This document shows, one piece after another, positions 11,505 to 21,708 of a DNA stretch of 64,000 nucleotides. The notes under the pieces are model-generated. The model had not been told where the DNA came from. It saw only the letters and a program-made list of their open reading frames with translations, and ran no database searches. The first letter of the stretch is position 1. Each line of letters opens with the position of its first letter. The translations under genes and the position numbers were made by a program. This stretch comes from Cyclospora cayetanensis (taxonomy: Eukaryota; Apicomplexa; Conoidasida; Eucoccidiorida; Eimeriidae): positions 558,001 through 622,000 of the forward strand of contig NW_020312036.1 of NCBI RefSeq assembly GCF_002999335.1, in the 5' to 3' direction.

Positions 11505-13239
11505 ATGGTTGGCGGGCACCAGCATCACCACCAGCTGCAGCAGCTGCTGCGGTTCTTTGATTTGCCTCCTACTTGCCGCTGCAGACGCACCGTTCGCATG
11601 CGGTACCTGCTTCTGGCGAAGCAGCGGCACCCAGACCAGCAGCCTGCTGCACGTGCAGCAGTGGCAACAGCAGACTTCGCGTTGTTACAGTGTAACTATG
11701 AGCGGCTTCAGGACCTCCTGGCAGAGGAGCGGTCAAGAGGGACGCCCCAGTCCGAGCAGGGGGCCTCGTATCAGCAGCAGTGGGAGCAGAGAGGGAGACA
11801 AAGTGACTGGCAGCGTCATCAGCAGCACCATGGCGCTGCCTACAGAGAGCAGTGGTGGTATCAGCAGCGGCAGGAGCAGAGGCAGCGGTGGGAGCAGTGG
11901 GAGGATCAGCAGCGGGGCTGGCAACAGCAGCAAACGCCTAAGTGGGGGTATTGGCAGCAGCAGCAGCAGCAGCAGCAGAAGCGTTTCTTCCATATGCCCA
12001 TCGTTTGTGTAGCACGCGGCTTTGGCTTGGCCTTTGGTCTGACTGCTGCCTATTGGCTGACAGCTCCGGTTCGCAGATCCGCCAGGCGCAGCAACAGCTT
12101 GGGTAGCAGCAGCAACGGTGCAAGCGAGAGGCGACGGCTTCTCCAGCAGCAGCGGCAGCAGCAGCGGCAGCAGCAGCTGCACCAGTTTCGCATGCGAAAG
12201 CAGAATAGCCTCGCCGAGTCCAGACGCGACCAGCTTCACAGGCACATGCACCCCATGTCGGGTGAAGGAGAGGCCTCTTTTTCTTCTGTCCGAGGGATCG
12301 GCGGAGACATCAAGAAGAAGCGGAGGCAGAGCAGCGGGAGCCAGCCCAGCGTGGTTGCTACTAGGCCAGTTGTCGAGGCTGCGTTCTCGGATACGCTGGC
12401 AGACAAGGCTTTTTCCGACGGCGAAATCAGCAGCGGCGGCAGTGCAAGTCTGCCGCGCGATCCACGAGCCTGGAGGGAGGAGCTGGTAAGGATTGGCCAT
12501 CTGGTGCAGCAGCTCCACACGGACGCTGAGGGCAGCAGCAGTACATACGGCAGTAGTGTGGCGCTGCAGTCGGAAGAGCCGTGGCTGTCTGACACGCCAC
12601 TGGCTGGCGGCAGCAGCAGCAGACATGGGAATGCAGCGGGTAGGAGAGTCTATGGACGCGGTGAAGAGGAAGCGTTTCGGAGGGATCCTCAAGAGCCACA
12701 AAAAGCAGCAGCAGGACCAGCAGAAGTAACAACAGTTCCGCCGTGCTCCCGGCGTAGCAAGAGCGCAGGCAACGTGCTCGAGAAAGACGCATTCTATGCG
12801 ACACGGGTGTGCAAAGTACTGCGAAAACTCCAGTTGCGTATGCTGTTGCTAGGCCGTTATGTCTGTTGGTGCTCCCTTTCTCCCATGAAGCGGGTGCTCG
12901 CTGCGCCTCTCGTTTTTGTTGCAGTACATACACCGTGGAGTAAGGGTGATGCGACGCCGCAGCTCGGAGAACCTTCCCGCTGAGGAGCGAGCGAGCGAGA
13001 CTGACCAGCGGGGGCCTGTGCAACAGCGCGCAGAGGACAAGCGGCAGCTGCAGGGAGAGCTGCAGCTGGTGGAGCAGCAGCCTCGCGCTGAACGTGATCA
13101 GCTGCTTTCGAGATTGGCGCAACAGCAGCTGGTGCTGCATAAGGAGGACGAAGCGCCCAGGAGCTCGACTACCCCTTCCCAGCAGCTCCTCGCGCAGCTG
13201 CACCGTCAGGAACAAGAGCAGACGCCGCAGCATGATTAG
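11505..13239 (+). CDS. Divergent J-domain (DnaJ-like) protein, Gln/Ser-rich
   Basis: Probable HSP70 co-chaperone. From the ATG at 11505, residues ~8-65 resemble a J domain: a hydrophobic helix QQLLRFFDLPPTC, then a basic helix VRMRYLLLAKQR followed directly by the HPD motif (RHPDQQP), then a helix with FALLQCNYERLQDLL. HPD is the HSP70-stimulating loop. A long Gln/Trp/Arg-rich low-complexity region follows, then a hydrophobic segment near 12000-12060 (VARGFGLAFGLTAAYW) that could be one membrane pass. A phase-0 splice from donor gtaagg at 12486 to acceptor gttgcag before 12925 joins a charged coiled-coil end and gives 431 residues. Reading straight through instead stops at 12983. Upstream exons may exist, because the J domain starts almost at the Met. 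Confidence 0.55.
11954..11979 (+). repeat. GCA run inside the J-domain gene
   Basis: A short run of GCA units encoding Gln in the frame of the J-domain protein. It is one of several imperfect CAG tracts across 11.7-12.7 kb that give the protein its Gln-rich character. Confidence 0.8.
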
Positions 13240-14163
13240 GCGGTTATCCGTGTGTCTTAGTACCTATGCGACGCAAGTCGCTCAGCCATCCAAGAAGGGC
13301 TGTGCGACTACACTCTCTGCTGAAGAGCACGGCGCATAAAACGAGGACAGCACGAGCTGCCGCTCGTACGTCGCGGCAGTGGCTTGAGCAACTGCCGACT
13401 TTCATAGAACGTCTTCCGGTACACCAGTAGTTAGCTGGCTGTTTCCCTGCTCCCATAGTAACTGATTTTTGGGAGGGGCATCTTCCGCCGCGGTTTGCCT
13501 CGCCGATAGAGGGGCAGGCCAGCTTGTTTCATTAGGGGTCTGTATCACCGCAACAAGCTAGCTGGGAGCCTTTGTACCTGTCCTGCAGCGTGTATGCCCA
13601 GCCATCTATTCGTAAAGGTTTGAGTTTTGTAGCAGGCTGTACAGCTAGTGCGCTGGCAGCGTCTCCTTCACTGCACCGCAGTGTAAACCGACTTATGGGC
13701 TATGTTTTCCTGCCGGCCTTGCCCCCGCAGTTGCCGCTGCCGCTCGGGATGTGTAGAGTGGCAAATAATTTGAGGCGGCAGAATTTTTCGGTTGCACTAG
13801 CATTTTTAAAACCGCTCTCTCCACGAGTGGACTCGCAGTTCATTGCACGTGCCGCTCTGCGCTCCATCAGGGACGCCCTTTGCGCGGCTGCTGTCTGGCT
13901 ACCCATAATCCTTTGATTGCCTCGCTTTAAGCAGTAAGCGTGCTACACTGGGCAAAACTTCTCTTGCCGTCTCATCGGGTTATACTCAGGATGTATGTAG
14001 GGAACCGCATGAGGGGAAGCCCCCCGGAACATGCCAATCCAAAACACCGCTGCACTTGGTACAGCAGCACAAACAGGCGCACCCTACGGCGCGGCATTAA
14101 CATGCCCCGTTGCTAGAGGCCTAATGTGACGCTGCTCAAACCACGCCTTAGGAGTAGAGGCCT
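13240..14163. other. Intergenic, nothing recognised
   Basis: No domain found. The longest plus-strand frame (to 13916) lacks a convincing ATG and family signature. Confidence 0.35.
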
Positions 14164-14448
14164 TTAAATGTCATCTCCCTCATCCATTGCTACATCTTCG
14201 TCCTCTTCTTTTTCTTCCTTGGTCTTAGTAACTTCATCCTTTCCACCGTCGATATCCTTCGCAGCGTCTGCATCCTGTTCAATCTCCGATTCCTTTGAGG
14301 CCCCCTCGGCGCCAACGGTAGCGGCTCCAGATGGGGTCTCAGTAACGCCCGTGGGATTGACCATTTGCTGCAACAGCACGCACGCATGCAGCGCACTACC
14401 CATAATGTTGAGAACCAGCCATCCCTCCCTTCGCAGTTGCCACAGCTA
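14164..14448 (-). CDS. Possible terminal exon with acidic tail
   Basis: Not recognised. The minus-strand frame has a hydrophobic start (WLVLNIMGSALHACVLLQQM) and a strongly acidic end (EEKEEDEDVAMDEGDDI) before the stop at 14166-14164. The acidic tail has coding-like composition and no internal stop, and an AG precedes the open stretch, so it may be the last exon of a minus-strand gene. No upstream exon could be identified with confidence in 14.45-15.1 kb. Confidence 0.35.
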
Positions 14449-15190
14449 ATAGTCGAAACCTACGGAAAGGCATCGGTAACGTATCCGCCGAATACTTTCA
14501 TTTTCCGCAACCGCAAAGTAGGCTAGCCTGCGGACGCAGAACAGAGATCCTACAGCCCTGAGTGATATTTTGAGCGCCATACCCCCGTGAAGGCGCACAG
14601 ACAAATCTCAGGTGGGCAAAGGCTTTGTGTGGGTAATTCGTAAGTCCACGAGTCGCCGGAATGTAGGGTGTGTGATATCCCCATACCTGCTATAGTGCCC
14701 TACATGAGACGCCAGAGTATCCCGCTGAATGTTCAGCCCCCACTCCCTGCACAGCAACGCACCACGCAAGTACCGACACGCATGAAGATACAGCAACAGC
14801 CGATGGCTAGATGTATACAAGGACGTGTACAAAATCCCCGTACAACTATGCCCCCTGTAGGCAGTGCCCGTCGCTCGTTTGGGATTCGTGCAGGGCAGTG
14901 TACGTACAGTCTCGTTGTATCTGCATTGCCAGTTCCAGGGTATTTGCTCTGCAGATGCTGCAGCTGAGAGTGAATGGTGAACCGGTCCATGTTTGACATT
15001 TTCGCTAGTAAGAGAGAGGAGCAGCGGGCAGGTGCGATGGGGCCAGTTTACACACGAGGGGATGTAACAAATGATATGGAAAAACAATTTGCCAAGGGGA
15101 GTTCGAATTCAGCGTATGGTGCACGGCCCGTAGGCCTTTAGAATAGCGCGTATTTTTGCGAGATCTGTGTGCCAGAGGAGCGCTGGTTTG
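14449..15190. other. Intergenic or intronic, nothing recognised
   Basis: Short overlapping frames on both strands without domain signatures. It may contain intron sequence of the possible minus-strand gene ending at 14164. Confidence 0.3.
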
Positions 15191-15565
15191 ATGGATTCCT
15201 ATGGCCTGATCCTCCTGAATGCGCTGATGGTGGTGATCCTGTTGCTGATCCTGTCTGCTGAGAGACACCACAGGAGCACAGAGCGCTGCCCTTTCGCTGC
15301 GCACGCCCAAGTGGTAGGATGCAAAGACTACAGGGGGGACTGTACGCTGTCTGACACCGCAGCAGCTCTAGCAGCTTCGGCGGGGGGTGGCCAACGGAGT
15401 AAAGGAAGTACAAAAACGAAAGATAAGGAAAGAAGCCCTTTGAATGGACACCACTACAAAAGCAAACGCGCTCAGGGGCGGAAAGGCCGCAGAAGCAACG
15501 GGCAGAGAGAGCAGCTGCAGCAGGACGGCGGCACGAGAAAAAAGGTGGGAGCCGACTTGAGCTAG
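15191..15565 (+). CDS. Possible small protein with N-terminal membrane segment
   Basis: Not recognised. From the ATG at 15191 the frame gives about 124 residues: a hydrophobic N terminus (LILLNALMVVILLLIL) that could be a signal anchor, then a basic Lys/Arg/Ser-rich tail. The frame is also open upstream from a GTG. Its reality rests only on the ordered composition and length, so confidence is low. Confidence 0.3.
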   Translation: MDSYGLILLNALMVVILLLILSAERHHRSTERCPFAAHAQVVGCKDYRGDCTLSDTAAALAASAGGGQRSKGSTKTKDKERSPLNGHHYKSKRAQGRKGRRSNGQREQLQQDGGTRKKVGADLS

Positions 15566-16215
15566 AGGCCGTGGGTTTTTTAGTGCGAAGTTTGAATTTT
15601 GAACTGCACCCGCTGCCGAGTCCGCTTACTCAAACAACGGTGGCCGCTCCTGCTGGCAATGCATGCATGCATGCAGCCACCCTGCTGTAGGCGCATGCAC
15701 TAGCAGCAGTCGGCTGCACTTGCTGCTATGCGACAAACACACATTAATGCAGAGGGAGGATAGAAGGAGCACCAAAGAGTGGAAAGAAGAGGTCTGAAGC
15801 GCGACACGTTGCAGTAGCATACTTCCTTGCTGTGTAGGTTCCAAGAACGTTCAACCCCCTGCTGGTGTTGCAGCAGCGGAAGAAGCGCGAGCTGCTCCCC
15901 AGCTGCACCATCGCCACGACCTTCCAGCACCAGACGCTACACCTCGCGTCCTTCCGGTGTCAAGAGGGGCTTTGAAGGCGCACAGCTTTCTGCTGGTGCG
16001 TTGTGAGGAGGCGCTATTACGCGCAGATTTCAGCTGTCCACCAGTGAGACAAGCCGACGACAGCGCTGGCAGCAGCGACGCAGCGAGCACAAAGGGCAGC
16101 AGCTCCTGCTCCTACACCTAGAGGCACAATGGCAGGCCCCTAAGAGCCGGTACAGCGCTTCTGCTGATGTGCAGCACCTGCCCCCCATACCTCCCCGGTT
16201 TGTGTTGACAGTCCC
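15566..16215. other. Spacer with GCAT repeat and a possible exon
   Basis: Contains the palindromic GCAT repeat at 15659-15673. A plus-strand open stretch around 15850-16047 reads as ordinary polar protein (APQLHHRHDLPAP, then HSFLLVRCEEALLRADFSCPP) and stops at a good donor, gtgaga, in phase 0. It could be an upstream exon of the coiled-coil gene, but no in-phase acceptor was found. Confidence 0.35.
15659..15673. repeat. GCAT tetranucleotide repeat, palindromic
   Basis: Nearly four GCAT units in tandem, self-complementary, and containing overlapping copies of the TGCATGCA word also seen upstream of rps7. Confidence 0.7.
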
Positions 16216-18927
16216 ATGAAAATGATGCTGCAACAGCTGCTGCAACAGCTGCTGATGGCAGTGCTGATGGCAGTGCTGCTGTGTAGGATTGCTGTCGATG
16301 GCTCCTCGGTGCCAGTGGATCGCCCCTTCTGCTGCCAGTCTGCTGCAGTCCTGCGAACAGCGGCGTCGCATGCAGCAACAGCAGAGCAGCCAGCAGGCGC
16401 ATCAGTGCGAGACGAATTCGTCTTACGAAGTTCGCTGCAATCGTTCATGCCGCTGCAGCGGAAAGCGCCCATGAGGCTCGCTGCACGCGGCAGCCAGCGA
16501 CGCTACAGCCACGGGATTGACAGCAGCAACACCGCCTTTCTGCTACACATGGCCTCGAGCAAGCCACGATCACGCGCTCCTGGAACGCATCAGTTGCAGC
16601 GGGTGCGGCAGCAGCAGTATGAACTGCGGGTCGCGTTGCAGCAGAAAAACAGGTGTCTGTACACCCCGTTGCCTCAGCAGCAGCCCCAGCGGCTCTTCGA
16701 GCAGCGCTTCCCTCTCTCCCTTCAGCAGATGCGAGTTCCTCTGAGGAAGCAGAAGAAGCGGGGGAGGTGGCTGCTGGAAAAGCGGACGAAACTCGCCTGG
16801 CGACGCGTGCAGCACCACGTGCAGCAGCTGCCCGACCTGCTGCAGCAGCAACGAGCCATGCTTGTGTCACCGGAGCAGGAGCAGGAGCTGAACGCTGCGG
16901 CACAAAAGCACGACAGGAAAATCCGTGATGCTGTCTGGTGAGAGGCTCCGCTCTGCGCAACACTTTTCTTGGGGTGCTCCTCCTCTGCCCCTGCCAGTCC
17001 TCTGCAAGCTCCCCCGTCTGCGATGTGTCAGGTTCCCTGCAGGCGTTCGTTTATTGCCACTCGTGTGATTCCACGACTGGCGCTGTTAGCGAGGCAGCAA
17101 GAGCAGCCGGCAAGGGATCAGTTTGAGGCCCTGCAGGAGCAGCAGCAGCTGCTGCTGAACGAGCAGCAGCAGCAGCTGCAGCAGCATGAGAGGGGCCTCC
17201 TGCAGCACATCCAGGGCATGCAGTCTCGAAAGAAAGCGGCTCTGCAGACTCCCGCTGGGCATGTGCTCTCTGAGCAGCAACAGCTGCATGCGTTGTTAGG
17301 CCTCCGTGTTCCCGTGGAAGTTGCACGCGGGAGCGCCTCTGCAGCAGCAGCAGCAGCTGCTGCTGCTGCTGCAAAGACGCGTGCCCTTGCCGAGCAGACT
17401 AGAGAGGTACTTCTTGGTGCTCACTTGGCCTCGCAAGCTGATGATGCAACGGCTTCTTGTGCAAGCTCGCCGCGATCCGAGATCACTGCCTCTACATACA
17501 CACGCAAACACAGTCTCCGGGCTTTAGTGACAGGGTTCCCCGCTGGTGCTGAGAATACGCTCCCTCCTTTGGCGACGACCCTCCAGCAGTAATATTGCGC
17601 TAAGGTAGAGCACCAGGAGGCTGCGTTGCACAAAGATCTTCTACGCGTGTTGTTGAGGCTGCATAATCTGCTGCGCGCCTTTTCTGATGCAGCCGTTTCT
17701 CCAGTTCCTGGTGGATCTGCAGTTTGTCACGGAGCAGCAGGACCTGCTGGTGCAGCAGCCGCCGCAGCAGTACTGCGACTTGCTGCTGCAACAGCAGCGC
17801 TTGGAGGGAGATGCTGCAGACGGCTCCACGGCAGCCGACAGTCACGAGTGCAGTCAGACACAAGACGCTCAACAGCGGTCTCTGCAACACGAGGCGGCGC
17901 TGAGGGACTATCTCGCGATGGCGTCACCAGTACGAGGCACCCGTCTTGCTGCTGACGTCCACGCATTCGCGCAGCTGCTCCAGGTGAGGCCATGCTGCTG
18001 ATGTATGTCGAACGCACGCTGCTGCCACGAGTTCAGCTCCTAGTGCTGTTGTTACCGCTTGGACGTCATGGATTCATCGCTGCTGCTTTTTGCTATTCTA
18101 AAATAGATGGAACCCCCCCCTGTGAGCAAAGACGCGCAAGGGCTCGTCGCCACTCTGCAAGAACTCCACTCCGAAAACTTCACACGTAAGCGCAGCAGCA
18201 GCAGCAGCAGCAGCAGCTCGAGTGACGGGCACCAGCAGCAGCCCAGCGTAACGACGGCCAGTACCATGTGTGTGTATGCTGAAGGATTTCTGGCTCGCGC
18301 ATATAAATTTTCAAAAGGATGGGCCCTTTCTGGCCGCTTTTTTCTGCTGGCCTTAACCCGGCGGCAGCAGCTGCTACCGCGCCGCCCTTCTGCTGCGGCG
18401 TGGGATGCAGATACAGACAACTTTGAGGTAAGAGCCTCTGCTACTTTTGTCGGGAAGGGGTCCTCGAGCCGCAGTAGAGCGCCATCGCTGTAGGCGATGT
18501 GACGAATAAATGGAGAAGATCACCCTCGAAAGGCACTGAGCTCGCAGCGACTCCAACGCCCCGCCTTCTGGTCTGGAGTCAGCCGCGCTGTCTTTGAGTT
18601 ATGGAGGCGTCGGCAAGACGCGTGTGTTATTCCATTGAGCGTCACCTGCTGCTGCGGAGCACTACCCGCAGTAGAGTGGTCCAGTCACATGGTGCCCCCC
18701 TGCTGCAGATTTTTGTGTTGTAGGTGGCGATTGACTCTTTGGCTCTTTTGTGGAGGCGGTCGGCCTTCCCCGAAGCTCAGGAGCATCAGCACCTTCATCA
18801 CCAACAGGTGTTTCTGGAGGAGCTCGACGGGGCAGATGTGCATTACCGCCAGGCCCTTGCGGAGCCGCTGCTGCGTGCCATTCACGAGAAGGCGGGGCCA
18901 ATTCTTGGCGTTAGACCTTACAGATAG
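16216..18927 (+). CDS. Gln-rich coiled-coil protein, five exons, one apparent frameshift
   Basis: Function unknown. Proposed exons: 16216-16937, 17043-17406, 17605-17983, 18107-18427 and 18724-18927. Junctions have GT/AG ends and matching phases. The ATG at 16216 gives a hydrophobic N terminus (LLMAVLMAVLLCRIAV) that could be a signal peptide. Most of the protein is Gln/Leu/Arg/Glu-rich with heptad-like character, for example QEQPARDQFEALQEQQQLL in exon 2 and QFLVDLQFVTEQQDLL in exon 3. A run of Ala is encoded by the palindromic tract at 17341-17372, and a run of Ser near 18192-18217. Exon 3 changes frame between 17657 and 17690: the first part reads LHKDLLRVLLRLHNLL, the rest continues one frame over. 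The exon sum is one base more than a multiple of three, consistent with a single-base indel or an unmodelled junction. Confidence 0.5.
17341..17372. repeat. Palindromic CAG/CTG tract
   Basis: About five GCA units followed directly by about five GCT units, forming a perfect inverted repeat with no spacer. In the gene frame it encodes Ala throughout. Confidence 0.85.
18192..18217 (+). repeat. GCA run encoding Ser in exon 4
   Basis: Uninterrupted GCA/AGC units read as poly-Ser in the frame of the coiled-coil gene. It starts just after a gtaagc word at 18186 that could act as an alternative donor. Confidence 0.8.
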
Positions 18928-19199
18928 CCAGCTGGCTTAGATGTCCAGAGAGCTCTTTAGCTCGTTGGCTTGGAAAGTCGTTAACCAGCTAGCTTACGGT
19001 GCTACGTTAGAGGTGCCTGGGTAACAATCTTCTGTTGTTTATGCTAGAGAAAAATAAGATCCTAAGCCGTCTTGCCCCACGCCTAAATAACGCAGTCCCT
19101 TAAAGCTAAAAGTGCGTAGTGAGTAGACAACCAGTACGCCCTGAAGCATAGATGAGCCTGTTTCCAAGAGAAAAAGAAATCCCCATCAATATTTCTCAA

Positions 19200-20833
19200 C
19201 TATCTAGCTTGCCAGGAAAGCAAGTAGCTGGCTAGACTTGAGTACGCCGCCTCGAAGAGGTGAACAAGGCGTGAAGTGCGCAGACGCTGAAAGCCGAGCC
19301 TAGGAACGTTGGCCCCCCGGCATTCCAGCGGCCTCGCCGTGAACGCCTCGCCACTGCACATCGAAAACGCAGCACAAACTTGAGCCGTCGCTTTAGCGCA
19401 GCGGTGTGAGGCTAGTCGAACCAGCCAACTAACGAGGCGGAAGGTCGGAGACTTGCTTTGTGACTTAAGCGGTGCAGGCCTACCCTGGACTCCCACTCGC
19501 CGCGGGCGTCCTCCGCTTGCTGGCGCAGAGTGTCATCCAAAAAGCTCGGAGGAAAAGCCTGCGGGAAAGTTCGGCAGCAGCAGCAACGTTCAGGCCTAGC
19601 GGTCGCGAGGCGAGCTAGCTGATGGACGAAGAAAGAACCACGGAGGCAAGGTGGAAATATATCGGAAGGGCGGCCAAAGAGGCTGCACAAGGAAAGGAGA
19701 GACACCGAGCGTAGCGGGCAGAGGGTAAAGAGAAAAGTACACGCAAGAGGCTATAAGTCAAAGGCGAGTGGTGGCTGCAGGGGCAAGACATGATATTACC
19801 CGCACGAGGCTGCGTTGCGTGATGAGGACGTAAGGCAGCTTGAATGCTGCATAGTATACTGTGACCTAAGCGCAAGAGAGTATCCAGAAGCATGCAAGTG
19901 AAGAGGCAGGTTTGTAAGGAGGCCTCTGAATCACTGCATCTATGCGCAATACCCCCGCACATGCGCAAACGCCTATACAAACAGGCCCCTCGCGAGCAGG
20001 CAACAACGCATGCGTGCATGCAGCTAGCCCAGCCCAGCAGCGCTGATAGCCTTTATACGAGCTGCCGGGGAAAAGGAAGACGATCCCAAGGGATAAGTCA
20101 CAGAAGAGCTTTCCAGCTCCCTCGCACGATAGAAGCGGCGGCAGCAGTTGTTCGAGGGGGGTCGTCCTAGGCACCTCCTGGAGGATGACGGTACTCCCAG
20201 GGCACATGTGGAGCGACTCCGAGACCGATGAGTGAACAGAACACATGACTTCTCCGGTGGGGTCCTTCGCGCACAGAAAAAGCCACGTTTTTGAAGGAAT
20301 AGGCTTGGAGGCGCGAAGCACGCTTGCGCTCAACGTCTCCACGCAAGGGACTGGGGGGGGGAAGGGGGGAGGTCGCTTGGGCGAAATCCCCAAACCGCTC
20401 GGCTTATTGACAGAAGCGCCTTGAGGGCCGCCAGCATGCGAATACAAGTCTCTGCATGCAGCGTGCAATGATGTCCGACTAACGGACTCGCCGGTTACGA
20501 TATATTTGGCATGCATGCACGCACGGCTGCAACGAGGAGTCGGTCCGTTAGGGCTCCTTCATCGTCTCCCATAATCGCGTATTTTAGGAACAACACCAAA
20601 TGCTGCACCTGAATCAGCACGCGCAGCAGAAGCAGCATTGCGTGCTTACCGACTGGCGTCCCCCTACGAGCCGCGCACCCCGCCAATGCGTCATCACATT
20701 CCTGAAAGACTGGCGTTCGAAAAACGGGGGAAGGAGGGAGGGGGGAAAGGGAAGGAGACGCGCTTGCCTTCTTCACGGGGATGTCGCTGCTCCGCAGCAC
20801 GGCTGCCACATTCGACTCCACCAAGAAGGACAT
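19200..20833 (-). CDS. OB-fold protein resembling HROB (partial model)
   Basis: Candidate relative of HROB/C17orf53, the OB-fold protein that works with MCM8-MCM9 in homologous recombination. Exon 1 (20833-20650) starts MSFLVESNVAAVLRSSDIP and ends at donor gtaagc in phase 1. Exon 2 can start at 20449 in matching phase. It carries the diagnostic stretch around 20290-20150: SKTWLFLCAKDPTGEVMCSVH, then a conserved gap, then PGSTVILQEV. That mirrors the LKDPTGEIxGTIH and GxVLxLxxV blocks of the HROB OB fold. A further exon at 19558-19484 has a strong pyrimidine tract and acceptor, reads FLDDTLRQQAEDARGEWESR and ends at gtaggc. A last exon probably follows, to the stop at about 19200. The exon 2 end is not defined. 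Other OB-fold DNA-binding proteins are possible. Confidence 0.45.
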
Positions 20834-20971
20834 GCTGAAGCAGCGGCGTACACAGACAGCCTGCGCAAGCGGGGAGGGTCAGAGCGCAGCGAAAGCTGCT
20901 GGGGAGCCGTATCGGTCCTCTCCTGTGCCTTACATGGGGGGGCACGGCGAAGGCGTGGCGATGAGGCCTAG

Positions 20972-21490
20972 ATGAAACGCTGCGAAAGAGCCACACGGAT
21001 ACGCGTTGAGACAGTCAGCAAGCCACCCCACAGCCCACCCGAGACTCCCGAAAAGGGGTCACCAGGTTCCGTCATGAGAGGCCTCGGCTTTGCAGACACA
21101 AGCAAAGCGCACGCGGCACTTCGAGCCAAAAGGACAGGCAGCTCTCTCGCTGCTGCACAGCCTGAGCAGCAACAGGCGCAGAGCGCAGGTCACTTGCCAT
21201 CGAAGGGAAATCCCAAGAAAAGCAGCGCGCGAGCCCAAGATGCGGAAGCCTGTAGAGGGGCCTTGGTTTCAAGTGCTTGGTCGCTTTGCATGCTGCCTGA
21301 TTCAGCGGCTCGACGCGCTTCTTCTGCTGCTGCCGCTGCCTCGCAGTGGCTAAGCCCCAGCCAGGCGCTACCCCAACATCCGGGAGTTGGAGTGAAGTTG
21401 GGAGCAGCAGTTGCAGCGGCAACAGCAGCGGTGGCAGCAGCAGCAACAGAGGACTGCGAACTGTCCGCCGAGCGAATGCGATTTTGTTGA
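20972..21490 (+). CDS. Low-complexity open frame, doubtful
   Basis: An ATG-initiated frame of 172 residues, Ala/Ser/Gln-rich, with a Pro/Glu/Ser N-terminal part (PPHSPPETPEKGSPGS). It begins 139 bases from the divergent start of the HROB-like gene. Overlapping frames on the minus strand are also open through CAG-type repeats, so strand and reality are uncertain. Confidence 0.25.
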   Translation: MKRCERATRIRVETVSKPPHSPPETPEKGSPGSVMRGLGFADTSKAHAALRAKRTGSSLAAAQPEQQQAQSAGHLPSKGNPKKSSARAQDAEACRGALVSSAWSLCMLPDSAARRASSAAAAASQWLSPSQALPQHPGVGVKLGAAVAAATAAVAAAATEDCELSAERMRFC

Positions 21491-21708
21491 CGGCAAGCGA
21501 AGGGGGAGTCGCCTCCCTGCCCTCTGCAGCAGAAACTTGCGCACCTTCGAGTCCGAGGCGTATACCAAACACCAGCGGAGGCGCCGATGGCGAAGGAAGT
21601 CGGGAAGTTGCGCAGATGGGCAAGAAAAACACTCAGAGTGCAGCCACGACGAAACGAAGAAAGCCCATGGAAAGGCAAAGACTGAAAGGGGCCTTGCAAG
21701 GGGTGCGC

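Noticed and set aside
11733..12701. Long minus-strand frame of 322 codons, Leu/Pro-rich
   Set aside because: It is antisense to the J-domain gene and stays open because CAG repeats have no stops in any frame; no domain and no splice support.
16445..16963. Minus-strand Ala/Arg-rich frame of 172 codons
   Set aside because: It starts only from an alternative codon and mirrors the Gln-rich exon on the plus strand.
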